From NCBI RefSeq assembly GCF_013408825.1, contig NZ_JACCBZ010000010.1, positions 1 through 64,000 of the forward strand: a stretch of DNA of 64,000 nt. Reading direction: 5' to 3'. Under the pieces are notes generated by a model. The model saw only the letters and a list, made by a program, of their open reading frames with translations, ran no database searches and was not told where the DNA came from. The position numbers and the translations under genes were made by a program. This document shows, one piece after another, positions 16,940 to 26,557 of the stretch (position 1 is its first letter; the number at the start of each line of letters is the position of its first letter). The DNA comes from Mucilaginibacter tundrae. Lineage in GTDB: Bacteria > Bacteroidota > Bacteroidia > Sphingobacteriales > Sphingobacteriaceae.

Positions 16940-17511
16940 AGACAAGCGCGAGCAAGAATGCTCGAAGGTATATTAACTGGGGCGGACAAGATGCAAGCGA
17001 TGATCGAGGAGGTACTGCATTATTCCAAGGCGGTACAGCTAAAAGCTAAATCCAGGTTCGTGGATATGTCTGTGCTTCTGGCTGACCTAAAAGGACAGTT
17101 ACTGGTTACCCATCAGCACTTGCCAATAACCATTGACATCGAAAGTACGCCGCCAATTTATGGCGATGTAACGATGATCCAATAGGTATTTGCCAACCTG
17201 TTAGGAAACGCGGTCAAATACTCTGCTAAAACAGCCGCGCCAAAAATCATAGTAGGCGGTGAACTCGTAGAGAACCAGGTGCGCTATAAAATCACCGACA
17301 ACGGAATCGGGATTAAACTCAACGATCGGGAAAAGATATTTGACCTCTTTAGCCATTCGGATGATGTTGATGGATACGAAGGCTCCGGTGTAGGGTTGGC
17401 CATTGTTAAAAAGATTATGGAAAACACCAGGGCAGTATCTGGGTTGATAGTGCTCTAGGTTCCGGGTCAACTTTTCATGTGGCCTTTCAAACCAGTCAAA
17501 ATGAAGATTAA
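16940..17511 (+). pseudogene. Sensor histidine kinase, C-terminal remnant
   Basis: The end of a histidine kinase can be read through one stop and one frameshift. The HisKA second helix (KMQAMIEEVLHYSKA) is followed by the N box VFANLLGNAVKYS, G1 box DNGIGI, F box IFDLFSH and G2 box GSGVGLAIVKKIME. A TAG at 17183-17185 replaces the usual Gln before VFANLL, consistent with CAG to TAG, and a one-base loss near 17430 changes frame before WVDSALGSGSTF; the natural end is TAA at 17509-17511. The sensor part and the phosphorylated His are absent upstream. It is non-functional. Confidence 0.85.
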
Positions 17512-17589
17512 AGGATTTGCGCGAATAGCGCTTTTAGTCATCGCGGGATCTTCTGAAAAAGGCCCTGCGACGACACACGATTGATCCTT

Positions 17590-18765
17590 CTAAAAAACCA
17601 GCCCCGTTTCAACCAAAACGCGGCGTTGTGAATCATAGTTACCTAATGGGCCAAATGCCGATCCGGCTGTTATATTGTTTGCTTTAACATAAGAGAGTTC
17701 GGCACGCACGAAAACGCACTTGTACTGATAGGTAGGCGTAATAGTAGCCGACCAGGCTTTGCTACCCACACCGTAGATCAGACTGGGAGCACCCTGCGCC
17801 ACATTCCCGGTAGAGGCAATATACTCCACGCGAACCGGCAAACTGAAACCTGAATGAGGCACCGAATAATTTACCAACACGGCAGCCCCGTATGTTGACG
17901 CATTTTGAGATGTGTTAAGCAATGCCGCTTTCGGCACTTCTGTATATTGTACATACGGCTGAATGGTAAACGGGCCCGAAGTATGTGTATAGATTAAATT
18001 GTACCCCTGTTCATTATCCTGGTAAAGTGGCGTTGCCGCGGATGAAATGTTGGTTCGGCTTAAACTACCGGCCCCAATTAAAGTAAATGCGTTGGCACTA
18101 TCAGCCGTATACGTAACACTGCCGGAAAGCCAGTTATATTTATTGGAATAAAAGCCATCATTATAGGAAAGGGCAAAAACAATCTGGCCCACCGTATAAT
18201 TTACCTGCACGCCCCTGTTCACCGAATTACTTTGATCCCACAACAATCCACGCTGTATATTCATGTTTTCAAACGAAAAAGTATACTCAGTACCTAAAAA
18301 AGCGGGAAGCTTACCAATTAAAAAAGAGAGGTTATCAGATGGCGCGATTTTCAGGTAGGCCTGAGGTACCACCCCGTAAAATGCCGCTGCCGAAAGATTG
18401 GAACGCAAATAGGGAACGCCAATATCTGGTTGAGAATATGCTCCTACTTCCACAAAAAATTGTATAATGCCGCTGTCTTTCTGAATAAAAACCTGACCGT
18501 TACTAATATCCGCCTGTAACGGTTTATCGCCCCGGGCCACATTATTTTGAAACTGCACCAACCCACTTACAACACCCGATAGATAAATATCGCCGAATTT
18601 TAAAGGTGAAGGGTTAAGTGTAAGAGGGCCTGACATGCCCGGCATGGGCAGTGCTGTTTTTTCCGCTGACACTTTAGTTGCAGTATCAGTTTTTTCTTGT
18701 CCGAAACTTTTTACCGTGTAAAAACTGATAAGGGCTATTATCGTGAGTATGGATTTAATATGCAT
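17590..18765 (-). CDS. Outer-membrane beta-barrel porin (OmpL-like, porin-2 type)
   Basis: A 391-residue protein with a signal peptide (residues 1-22, ending SFGQ) and alternating strand patterns throughout, ending in a C-terminal aromatic residue (VETGLVF) as outer-membrane barrels do. Features such as FGDIYLSGVVSG, IQFFVEVGAYSQPDIG and SFLIGKLPAFLGTEYTFSFE fit the Bacteroidetes beta-barrel porin-2 (OmpL-like) family. It probably allows diffusion of small solutes; the substrate is unknown. It is a lone gene transcribed away from the thioredoxin-like gene. Confidence 0.8.
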   Translation of the reverse strand: MHIKSILTIIALISFYTVKSFGQEKTDTATKVSAEKTALPMPGMSGPLTLNPSPLKFGDIYLSGVVSGLVQFQNNVARGDKPLQADISNGQVFIQKDSGIIQFFVEVGAYSQPDIGVPYLRSNLSAAAFYGVVPQAYLKIAPSDNLSFLIGKLPAFLGTEYTFSFENMNIQRGLLWDQSNSVNRGVQVNYTVGQIVFALSYNDGFYSNKYNWLSGSVTYTADSANAFTLIGAGSLSRTNISSAATPLYQDNEQGYNLIYTHTSGPFTIQPYVQYTEVPKAALLNTSQNASTYGAAVLVNYSVPHSGFSLPVRVEYIASTGNVAQGAPSLIYGVGSKAWSATITPTYQYKCVFVRAELSYVKANNITAGSAFGPLGNYDSQRRVLVETGLVF

Positions 18766-19131
18766 TTAATAAGGTTATCTGGTTAGATCGCATTGGTTTT
18801 TAGCTAACCTATTTAATAAGAAAATCAGAATATGACATTGAGGTTCAATAGTGTGTACTCAGCTAAGCAGCAACAAATTTAGCTAAATGTTTAAAATCGA
18901 GGGGTGGGTGTTTGATGTATTTTGGATAGAATGTTAGCGAGAAACTGTACTTTCTTTCCATCCTCACTGATTCTTATGAAAGAAGACGCTGCGGAACCCA
19001 AAATCCGGCAATAAATAATTATTTGATTAGTATAACTAAATAGTTAGTTTTGAATTTGCAAGCATAGCTTATGTTAGTTTAAATAACATGTTTAGTACTC
19101 AATAAAATTCTACAACCTAAATCATCATATC
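18766..19131. other. Divergent intergenic region, nothing specific seen
   Basis: 366 bp between two divergent genes. It must hold both promoters, but I find no clean TTTG / TAnnTTTG pair, no strong hairpin and no riboswitch-like fold. A weak candidate for the rightward gene is TTTG near 19055 with TATGTTAG about 17 nt later. Confidence 0.4.
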
Positions 19132-19758
19132 ATGAACAGAAAAATTTTCTTTATCAGCTTGCTATTATTGTATTTTTTGAGTGCTAAAGCTCAAAATGAA
19201 GTGAAAACAGAATTAGGCACCCTGCCAGATATTGATGTTTATGATATTAACGGTGTGCACACCACCCTACATCAATTAGCGAAAAACAAAGTATTGGTTA
19301 TCGACTGCTGGTTTATCCCTTGCGGGCCCTGTTATATTGCTTTGGGGGCTTTACATAGAATTCATGTCCAATATATAAATAACAAGGATGTTTGCTTTAT
19401 AACTATATGTATGACAGATAGCTCACTGGTAAAAAAGTTTATATGGCAAGATACAACCATGAGCGCATATGTAAGCTCATATCAGTGGTTAAGCAAAGAA
19501 AATCATTTTAATTTACCCGTTTATTTTATGCCGGGATGCAGGTCTACCGTAGTTTTAAATTCAAATAAGCTTCACGGTACTTTTGTTGATGAATCTAACT
19601 GTCCCGGCGCAGCGTTTGGCTTCCAGGCATATCCTACATGTCTGATTTTCAACAAGCATGGCAAACAGGTATACAAAGAAACCAGCATTGACGTTGAAGA
19701 TAAGTATACACAACGTTTAACAAAAGCGCTTAATGAGGCGCTCGCCGATAGTAATTAA
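19132..19758 (+). CDS. Secreted thioredoxin-like (TlpA/redoxin) protein
   Basis: A 208-residue protein with a signal peptide (1-20, ending SAKA). The thioredoxin fold starts at about residue 35 with LPDIDVYDINGVHTTLHQL; the active site is WFIPCGPCYIAL (CGPC, about residues 64-67) and the cis-Pro side is FQAYPTCLIF. Between them is an insertion with extra cysteines (PGCRSTVV, ESNCPG). Such proteins act in the periplasm on disulfides or on reductive steps such as cytochrome maturation. It stands alone; the physiological partner cannot be told from context. Confidence 0.82.
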   Translation: MNRKIFFISLLLLYFLSAKAQNEVKTELGTLPDIDVYDINGVHTTLHQLAKNKVLVIDCWFIPCGPCYIALGALHRIHVQYINNKDVCFITICMTDSSLVKKFIWQDTTMSAYVSSYQWLSKENHFNLPVYFMPGCRSTVVLNSNKLHGTFVDESNCPGAAFGFQAYPTCLIFNKHGKQVYKETSIDVEDKYTQRLTKALNEALADSN

Positions 19759-19989
19759 CCTTCTCGTCATGAGCTGAATCAATATATCATTTGATTTAAT
19801 TTTTAATTCTAAAAATTCCGGTTCAAGCATCCTGCTACTATAAGCGAACACCACCTGTATCAAAACCGAACAGTAATCCGATCAGAAACAACACACAAAT
19901 ATCTTAAAATCAATTATTTACAATCTTGGCATTTTCTTAGTCTCGGTTTATGAAATTACGGGGCCTTATATTTAAACTAAACTAAAAAC

Positions 19990-22416
19990 ATGTTTAAGAG
20001 CTATTTAAAAACGTCGGTTCGGTTTTTATTAAAGAATAAAACCTTCAGCTTTATTAATATTTTCGGCCTGGCAACAGGTACGCTTTGCTGCCTGTATATT
20101 TTGCTGTATGTACAAAACCAATACAGTTATGATACACAACATAAAGATGTTGCTTCAATTTTCAGGATAACTACCAACCTGAATTTAACTGGCGATAAAC
20201 ATCATAGCGCATCATCTTCGCCACCAATTGCACCGACTTTAAAAAATGATTTCCCGGAAGTTGAAAACTTCGTAAGAGTTGTAGAAACTGACAAACTGGG
20301 CTCAAAAGAACATTTACTTCGTTACCAGGACAAATCTTTTTATGAAACTGGGGCATTTTATGTAGATTCTACCTTCTTCAATATTTTCAATTATCATTTT
20401 GTCGAAGGGCAAGCATTGCACTCCCTGGATGAGCCTTATGATGTGGTACTGATCAAATCCACCGCCGATAAGCTTTTTGGCACTCAAAACGCTGTTGGAA
20501 AAACAATCAACATAAACGACCAATGGGGTAAGCATGATTTTAAAGTAACTGGCGTTGTTGATGAAAGCCTGGGCAAATCGCATTTATCGGCCAACCTGTT
20601 TATCAACATAAAAAGCGGCCCTACGGGTGTGGGTGTGGCTAATGACGGTGAATGGGCTGGCAACAACTTCCTCTACTCTTACATAAAGCTGCGTCCAGAC
20701 GCCAACCCTATCGCTTTTGAGAAAAAACTGCCTGCTTTCTTAAATAAATATGCCGGGCAGCAAATGAAAGCGTTAGGTATGCAAAAGGTCCTTCACCTGC
20801 AAGCTGTTACCCAAATACATACCACCGGTGGTTACGATCTGGAGCCAACCAAAACCACCGATCCTAAATTTCTTTTTATATTAATACTAATCGCGGTGAT
20901 GATACAAGTAATAGCCTGCATCAATTTCATGAACCTTTCTACCGCGCGTGCATCCAAACGAGCCAAAGAGGTTGGGGTTAGAAAAGTCGTTGGCGCAGGA
21001 AAATACGATCTGATCAGGCAATTTTTGGGCGAATCGTTCCTGTTATCGTTTATCGGCGTTATTATCGCTTTGCCACTATTATGGCTTGCTTTACCTTATC
21101 TCAATCAAATTACCCAAACATCAATCCAACTATCTTTTTTTGCCGATTATCGCCTATGGGTAATGCTGGCTTCTCTTATTTTAATTACTGGCTTTGTGGC
21201 GGGCAGTTATCCGGCGTTTTACCTGTCGGCCTTCAAGGTTATTAAGGTAATCAAAGGTAATTTCACTAGCCAGGTTTCCGCGGCGGGTATACGTCGTTCC
21301 CTGGTGGTGTTTCAGTTTGTGTTATCAATTGTTTTAATTACGGGTATTATCATCATTTACAGTCAGCTCAATTACATTAAATCCAAGGATTTGGGGTTCG
21401 ACCAAAGCCAGAAATTGATATTTAATTTTTATACCGATGATAGCCAGGCTAAAATGCCCGCGTTAGCTAATGATTTGAAACAGCTGGCAGGCGTTAAATC
21501 TGTTACCAGTGCTGATAATTATCTTAGCCAATTTGTAATGCATGATCATGGTGTTTACCCGGCCGGTGGTAGCATGTCTACCGCTATTGATGCCCAAAAC
21601 ATCACCAGCGACCAATATTTTGTTAAAACCAGTGGAATAAAGTTGATTGGTGGCCGTGATTTTATGCAGGGCGACTCGGGCAAAGTGCTTATTAACCAAA
21701 CCCTGGCCAAACGCTTAAATCTAACCGCCGAAACAGCCCCCGGCGCACGGCTATATACCCATTACAACGGTCCGGCAACCTATGTTACTATTGTTGGGGT
21801 AATGAAAGATTTTAATTACAATTCCCTGCATGAAGATGTGCGCCCATTTATGTTGGTGTATGATAAAAGCCCCGGTAGTTTTAACTGTATGGTAGTATCC
21901 AGCAGTACTAAGAATTATAAGGCATTGCTAAGCCAGGTTGCCGCTATTTGGCAAAAGGACCTTCCTGCAGTACCTTTTGAATATTCTTTTTTGGATGATG
22001 AGGTGCAAAAGCAGTACGAAACCGAGGTTGTTCTCTCTCAAATCATCAATTCATTTACATTGATCGCCATATTGATCTCTTGCCTTGGCCTATTTGGCTT
22101 GGCTGCCTTCAGCGCTGAGCAGCGCAATAAAGAGATAGGCATCCGCAAGGTATTAGGCGCCAGCGTAACCGGCATAGTACAGTTATTGTCAAAAGACTTT
22201 TTAAAGCTGGTGGTGGTTTCATTTATCATCGCTACGCCAATTGCCTGGTATGGGATGACTCAGTGGTTGCAATCCTTCGCCTACCGTATACCGCTAAGCT
22301 GGTGGATGTTTGCCCTGGCGGGGATGATAGCCATATTTATAGCGCTATTTACGGTTAGTACGCAGGCCATACGGGCAGCATTAACCAACCCGGTAAAAAG
22401 CTTAAAGTCCGAGTAA
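19990..22416 (+). CDS. FtsX-like ABC transporter permease (MacB-like, two FtsX units)
   Basis: An 808-residue membrane protein with the layout of Bacteroidetes MacB-like permeases: N-terminal membrane helix (about 18-40), a periplasmic MacB core domain, three-helix FtsX unit near 290-420 (the ARASKRAKEVGVRKVVGAG motif precedes it), a second periplasmic domain, and a second FtsX unit near 680-800 with AAFSAEQRNKEIGIRKVLGAS. The family couples an ATPase to mechanical or export work in the inner membrane. No ATPase gene is adjacent, which is common for these permeases. Function of this member is unknown. Confidence 0.9.
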   Translation: MFKSYLKTSVRFLLKNKTFSFINIFGLATGTLCCLYILLYVQNQYSYDTQHKDVASIFRITTNLNLTGDKHHSASSSPPIAPTLKNDFPEVENFVRVVETDKLGSKEHLLRYQDKSFYETGAFYVDSTFFNIFNYHFVEGQALHSLDEPYDVVLIKSTADKLFGTQNAVGKTININDQWGKHDFKVTGVVDESLGKSHLSANLFINIKSGPTGVGVANDGEWAGNNFLYSYIKLRPDANPIAFEKKLPAFLNKYAGQQMKALGMQKVLHLQAVTQIHTTGGYDLEPTKTTDPKFLFILILIAVMIQVIACINFMNLSTARASKRAKEVGVRKVVGAGKYDLIRQFLGESFLLSFIGVIIALPLLWLALPYLNQITQTSIQLSFFADYRLWVMLASLILITGFVAGSYPAFYLSAFKVIKVIKGNFTSQVSAAGIRRSLVVFQFVLSIVLITGIIIIYSQLNYIKSKDLGFDQSQKLIFNFYTDDSQAKMPALANDLKQLAGVKSVTSADNYLSQFVMHDHGVYPAGGSMSTAIDAQNITSDQYFVKTSGIKLIGGRDFMQGDSGKVLINQTLAKRLNLTAETAPGARLYTHYNGPATYVTIVGVMKDFNYNSLHEDVRPFMLVYDKSPGSFNCMVVSSSTKNYKALLSQVAAIWQKDLPAVPFEYSFLDDEVQKQYETEVVLSQIINSFTLIAILISCLGLFGLAAFSAEQRNKEIGIRKVLGASVTGIVQLLSKDFLKLVVVSFIIATPIAWYGMTQWLQSFAYRIPLSWWMFALAGMIAIFIALFTVSTQAIRAALTNPVKSLKSE

Positions 22417-22446
22417 GTTTTTCGCTTACTCCAACTTTACTTAAAA

Positions 22447-23259
22447 CTATAACGTCTCCAATTTATGCTTCTTGCTTAATTTACGCACTTCGCGTTCAAG
22501 CAGGTTAATTGATTCTCCTATGGTTAATACCATGTTTTCAAGCGTATTGATCACCGGCTGAATAATTGCCGAATACTTGCCGATAGCTAGCCATATTTCC
22601 TGAATATCGGCAACAGCCAGGTTGAAGTATTTATCCGACTTATCGTTTTGACAAACAAGCAGTTCCTTTTCAACAATAATAGTATCTATCCTACAAAAAA
22701 CGATCCCGGTCAACGTTACAATAATATATATATCATTTGATGGGGCTATCTCAGAAAAATTAGTTAGTTGCCTGCCAATAAGTATATCACCCGGATAAAG
22801 GTGCTTAAGACTTTCGCTATTATCAATTGTGAATCCACGGCAATTACCATTCTCTTCAATCAATGAATCTGGGACATTAAATATCGGCAAACTAGTCAAA
22901 TAAGTAACATCATGTAACCTACGAGCATAATTTAGCGAATCGTTTACCGTAAGTATACGCTTTGACGTTATTAAACTCGCACAAGGAAGTTCTTTTGAAA
23001 ATCCATGCTTTTTTAACGCAGGATGATTCACCGCTAAAAACTCCGGTCCATGCAAAAGCCAGTCATACGTCTTGCTATAATAACTAGCAATTAAGCTTAA
23101 TGCTTCATAAGTAGGGAATTGATTTCCGAGCTCAATTTGCGAATAATTACTCCTGGATATATTTAACAGGCTAGCTATAAACGCCTGAGAATAATTATTT
23201 TCAATTCGTAATGCTTTAATTCTTTGACCTATATTTTTCTTTGACAGTATTTCTTGCAT
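22447..23259 (-). CDS. XRE-type regulator with S24/LexA-like C-terminal domain
   Basis: A 270-residue regulator. Residues 8-65 form a helix-turn-helix (IGQRIKALRIENNYSQAFI, with ISRSNYSQIELG as recognition part). The middle (about 105-210) resembles an S24/LexA-type domain around LYPGDILIGRQ, as in phage-type repressors, but I cannot identify a catalytic Ser/Lys pair with certainty. The last 50 residues form a coiled coil (NTLENMVLTIGESINLLERE). It faces away from the histidine-box/receiver gene with a 131-bp gap, so it may control that gene and itself. Confidence 0.8.
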   Translation of the reverse strand: MQEILSKKNIGQRIKALRIENNYSQAFIASLLNISRSNYSQIELGNQFPTYEALSLIASYYSKTYDWLLHGPEFLAVNHPALKKHGFSKELPCASLITSKRILTVNDSLNYARRLHDVTYLTSLPIFNVPDSLIEENGNCRGFTIDNSESLKHLYPGDILIGRQLTNFSEIAPSNDIYIIVTLTGIVFCRIDTIIVEKELLVCQNDKSDKYFNLAVADIQEIWLAIGKYSAIIQPVINTLENMVLTIGESINLLEREVRKLSKKHKLETL

Positions 23260-23390
23260 ATCAAATTTTTTTTCTTTTATTTTACGATAACCTTATAGCA
23301 ATTAATTCTTATGCAAATTATCATCCATTTTTAAATGAATGATAAACATAGTTTAAGTCTTAAGAAAATCAGATATAAATACTTGGCTTT

Positions 23391-24362
23391 ATGCAAAATA
23401 AAATCGAAAATAATCGCCTAAACATCCCGTACTTTATAATTGATAGCCTTAAAAACATAGTTTCGTTTAACTTAAATAACGCTGGCGATATAAAATTATC
23501 ATTACGTGAACCTCCCCAAATAGGGCAATCATTTGTGGATATTATTCCACAGGAGCAAGCTTCTTACATCTCTAGCGCTATCGATAAATGCCTGTCTGGC
23601 CGCACGATAATCGCCGACAATGACATTGCAAACAAAATAATAATCACCCATTTCAAATTTCAATTCCTGTTTATCCCCTTACCTATAAACGTAGCGTTTC
23701 ATTATGCGGTTTGCTTAATTATACCCAATGCCAACCAATCCGATTCCCAGTTCTCTAATTATGACTATTCAAGCCTCGCCTCCCACGGGTTACGCGGCCC
23801 GGTAAGCAACATCCTCAGCCTTGCCAATTACGACAATTACCCGCAGTTAAAATCCTACGAAGCACTGAAAATAAAGTCTTTATTAAAAAATATTTATGGT
23901 CAGGCCGAAAAGCTTAACGATGTGATTGTATCCCTTAATTATTTGATTAACAATGACAAGGCGGCTTTTGCTGAGGATACAAATATCGAAAAATTTATGG
24001 TGAATACCCTTGTTCTAGTTGACGATGACCCATTAGTAAACAAAATGCATAAGATGCTGCTCAAAAAGTATCATGCTAATATAGATGTAATAGATTTTAA
24101 TAACCCTCAAAAAGCATTGGATTATATAGCTGCCCATCGTACCGAACTAATATTTCTGGATATTAATATGCCGGAAATTGACGGATGGGAGTTTTTGAGC
24201 AGATTAAAAAATCAACCTTTAAAGCCCAAAGTAATAATAGTTTCATCATCGATAGATCCATCTGAAAAAAATAAAGCCTATTCGCACGATTGCGTAAAAG
24301 ATTTTATTAGCAAGCCACTAACCCGCGAAAAATTAAATAAACTTTTCCTTGAAAATGTTTAA
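23391..24362 (+). CDS. PAS-like / histidine-box / receiver protein lacking an ATPase domain
   Basis: A 323-residue signalling protein. Residues 1-115 look like a PAS-type sensor region. Residues 125-185 carry a dimerisation helix with the histidine-kinase H box, SLASHGLRGPVSNI (H132). There is no HATPase domain; instead residues 205-320 form a receiver domain with acidic LVDDDPL, phosphoacceptor D257 in FLDINMPE, and FISKPL (conserved Lys). It may receive phosphate from another kinase and pass it between H132 and D257, or only dimerise. The receiver is clearly related to the one encoded at 50858-51277. A small zinc-ribbon-like gene follows 3 bp after the stop. Confidence 0.82.
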   Translation: MQNKIENNRLNIPYFIIDSLKNIVSFNLNNAGDIKLSLREPPQIGQSFVDIIPQEQASYISSAIDKCLSGRTIIADNDIANKIIITHFKFQFLFIPLPINVAFHYAVCLIIPNANQSDSQFSNYDYSSLASHGLRGPVSNILSLANYDNYPQLKSYEALKIKSLLKNIYGQAEKLNDVIVSLNYLINNDKAAFAEDTNIEKFMVNTLVLVDDDPLVNKMHKMLLKKYHANIDVIDFNNPQKALDYIAAHRTELIFLDINMPEIDGWEFLSRLKNQPLKPKVIIVSSSIDPSEKNKAYSHDCVKDFISKPLTREKLNKLFLENV

Positions 24363-24365
24363 ACC

Positions 24366-24590
24366 ATGGAAACACTACAAAAAACTGAGATTAAGCTTTC
24401 CCCTCAGATTATACACGAGCGTTGCAGATATTGCAACTCACCGTCAGTAGACCGTATACCAAGGGGGGTAATAGTAAAGCAAATATTTTTCTGGTTACCC
24501 GTAAAGCACTACATCTGCTATAGATGTGTAAGGACTTTTTACAGAAAAAAAATAGAAAGGCGCAAAATCAAGCCAAAGGCATCACAGTAA
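24366..24590 (+). CDS. Small CxxC...CxxC protein (zinc-ribbon-like)
   Basis: A 74-residue basic protein with two pairs of cysteines, CRYC (about 20-23) and CYRC (about 54-57), spaced as in a zinc ribbon, and a basic C-terminal tail. Between them is VIVKQIFFWLPVKHYICY. I recognise no named family. It starts 3 bp after the receiver protein gene, so the two are cotranscribed and probably functionally linked. Confidence 0.6.
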   Translation: METLQKTEIKLSPQIIHERCRYCNSPSVDRIPRGVIVKQIFFWLPVKHYICYRCVRTFYRKKIERRKIKPKASQ

Positions 24591-24650
24591 TTGCGCTTTA
24601 AAACAAATAGACAACATACGAGTTAAATAGTTAACTAAGACCTATTGCTA

Positions 24651-24848
24651 ATGATAGATAATATGCTTTATTTTTTAAAGACTCAATTAAGCTTTGGCAA
24701 TGCATGGCAAAATATTGTTATGTACTCCATGTTAGTGCTTTTGGCAAAAGTTATAACCATACAACATTCATTAATAAGAATACGACACAAAGCCGATAAC
24801 CTTCCAATCGACAATGATACCAAGGGATCCAAGCACCCATTCCTATAA
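24651..24848 (+). CDS. Possible small membrane protein, 65 aa
   Basis: An ORF from ATG at 24651 with one hydrophobic helix (NIVMYSMLVLLAKVITI) and a polar tail. It lies 60 bp after the zinc-ribbon-like gene in the same direction. No family is recognised, and the coding call rests only on the open frame and its composition. Confidence 0.35.
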   Translation: MIDNMLYFLKTQLSFGNAWQNIVMYSMLVLLAKVITIQHSLIRIRHKADNLPIDNDTKGSKHPFL

Positions 24849-24891
24849 TTAGGGGCTTACGATTCTCGAATATCACACCAGTCCGCCGCTT

Positions 24892-25494
24892 CTATAACAC
24901 CGGCTTGTGCAACTTTCGTCCCCTCACCACCATATAGATACCATAACATGTGGTGGCAATAGCGATGCCCGTCCCCGTAAAAGCGAAAGCACCAGTTTCG
25001 GTAAGTGTTTTATTAAGCGTTAAAATAATAGCCAAAACAGCCAAAACGGTGCTCCATGTGGCCAGGTAATAATCAAGTGTGCGTTTAAATACTTTAGCCA
25101 ACGGGTAAAAATGCAAACCTACTACCAATGCCATCACCGGGATAGCCAGCTCAGGGTGGCCAAGGTTAACAACAATATTTATCCCGATGAATATCCCCAG
25201 GCCCTCGGCACCGAAAATTATACCGAACCATTTTCCCATTCTCTTCCCTTCGGCCAAATCCGCTTCCGATGTATGCTTGGGATAGTACGGGGCTATCTTA
25301 TAAAGCCTTACAGCATCTACAATAAAAAATACGCTAAAAACAGGGAAGATAGCCAGCGCAACCCAATATTCACTTGCTGCCAAACCCTGGTAAGCTATGC
25401 CTGCCCATATTAAAGTAAAAACAGCCATCATAACCAGGCCGGTAGCAATGCCTTTTACGGCCGCAGCCGGAATTATATGTGCTTCATTTTCCAT
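24892..25494 (-). CDS. Integral membrane protein of unknown function
   Basis: About 200 residues from ATG at 25494 (MENEAHIIPAAAVKG). Roughly six membrane helices are visible, for example GIATGLVMMAVFTLIWAGI, ALAIFPVFSVFFIVDAV and VLAVLAIILTL. The same frame is open to 25656, but the extension reads poorly and lies over a competing frame (25473-25748), so the ATG at 25494 is preferred. I recognise no family. It may form a transporter or sensor of unknown ligand. Confidence 0.65.
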   Translation of the reverse strand: MENEAHIIPAAAVKGIATGLVMMAVFTLIWAGIAYQGLAASEYWVALAIFPVFSVFFIVDAVRLYKIAPYYPKHTSEADLAEGKRMGKWFGIIFGAEGLGIFIGINIVVNLGHPELAIPVMALVVGLHFYPLAKVFKRTLDYYLATWSTVLAVLAIILTLNKTLTETGAFAFTGTGIAIATTCYGIYMVVRGRKLHKPVL

Positions 25495-25748
25495 GTGACA
25501 AAAGATTGAACCCGAAGATAATAAAAGTGCTTTATAGTTTCCAATAAAGAGGGTAGGTGTATGTTTACCAAAAACATAGCCGTCACCCACTCCAATTCCA
25601 TCCGTTGGCTGTCCTGCTGAAACACTCGAAGCATAAGCGCAAAGGCCTGCTGACAAAACAGTGTCAGCATTAATGCCAACAAAATTTCTGAGATTTGAAT
25701 GTACCTATGATATTTCTTCCTAACAACCACATAAAATATCTCAGCCAT
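25473..25748 (-). CDS. Uncertain ORF upstream of the membrane protein
   Basis: A 91-codon frame begins with charged residues, then a hydrophobic stretch ISEILLALMLTLF. It overlaps the extended frame of the following gene. Either this is a small membrane or secreted protein, or the region is a decayed 5' end of a longer gene with a frameshift near 25650. The evidence is weak. Confidence 0.25.
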   Translation of the reverse strand: MAEIFYVVVRKKYHRYIQISEILLALMLTLFCQQAFALMLRVFQQDSQRMELEWVTAMFLVNIHLPSLLETIKHFYYLRVQSFVTWKMKHI

Positions 25749-25804
25749 AATCCCGTTATCAATTGTAAATTAGCAGTTTAATAACCAACCAAAAACCAGA
25801 ACCA

Positions 25805-26500
25805 ATGCCTGCTTCACCAAAAAAATTATTTAGCTACGCATGCAAGTTTGCATTCGTGCTTATCCTAACTGTATTATTTAGTGCAACCGTTAACGCAAAA
25901 AACACAACACCGATAAGCCACAAAGTAATTTTAACCGACGATACGCCACTGGCAGCTTTTGAAGGTATCTACCAGGCAAAAGAAAATCCGTTTTCCGTAT
26001 TTAAAATTACAATAGTCGGCGATAAATTGCTGGCAAAAGCACTGGAAGGCGAACAACAATTCACCCTAACCCGCAAATCCGACCTTAGTTTTGAAAGCCC
26101 AGATGCCGACGGCGATGAAACCATGACAGTTGTTTTCTCGAAAAATGCATCCGGTGGAATCACCGGGGCTTTGGTAGGGGGCCAACAACAATGGAATAAA
26201 ATAAAAAGCTATACACCTCCGGCAGAGGTAAAACTTACCGCGGATCAACTAAAGTCCTTCGAAGGTAAATACGAGTCTGAACAAAAGAAAGGTACTTACC
26301 TGCAAATCACTGCCACAGCGGGCGGTTTGGCACTTAAACAGCTTTGGAATGGCCGGGAAGTAAATTTCATTGCCATTGGCGAGCAGAGTTTTTTAAACAG
26401 GGAAATAGGTTTCCCATTAGTATTTACCAAAGATGTAAATGGCGCTGTAATTAAACTTTTAGCCTTTGGCAGGGATTATTGGGATAAGGTAAAAGAATAA
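25805..26500 (+). CDS. Secreted protein with two beta-barrel-like repeats
   Basis: A 231-residue protein with a signal peptide (about 1-35, ending VNAKN). The mature part has two similar units, one starting AAFEGIYQAKENPF (about residue 50) and one KSFEGKYESEQKKGTYL (about 155), each followed by short strands and an aromatic end (QQWNKIK, DYWDKVK). This resembles DUF3471-like or small lipocalin-like modules often attached to Bacteroidetes beta-lactamase-type proteins. No catalytic domain is present here. Function unknown. Confidence 0.7.
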   Translation: MPASPKKLFSYACKFAFVLILTVLFSATVNAKNTTPISHKVILTDDTPLAAFEGIYQAKENPFSVFKITIVGDKLLAKALEGEQQFTLTRKSDLSFESPDADGDETMTVVFSKNASGGITGALVGGQQQWNKIKSYTPPAEVKLTADQLKSFEGKYESEQKKGTYLQITATAGGLALKQLWNGREVNFIAIGEQSFLNREIGFPLVFTKDVNGAVIKLLAFGRDYWDKVKE

Positions 26501-26557
26501 ATACTGCAAAGACAAAACTTACCACACCCTTTTTTATATCATAAATAACTTTCAAAC

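Noticed and set aside
19920-19990. Sigma-54 promoter before the FtsX permease
   Set aside because: TGGCATTTTCTTAG has the -24 GG but lacks the TTGC of the -12 element.
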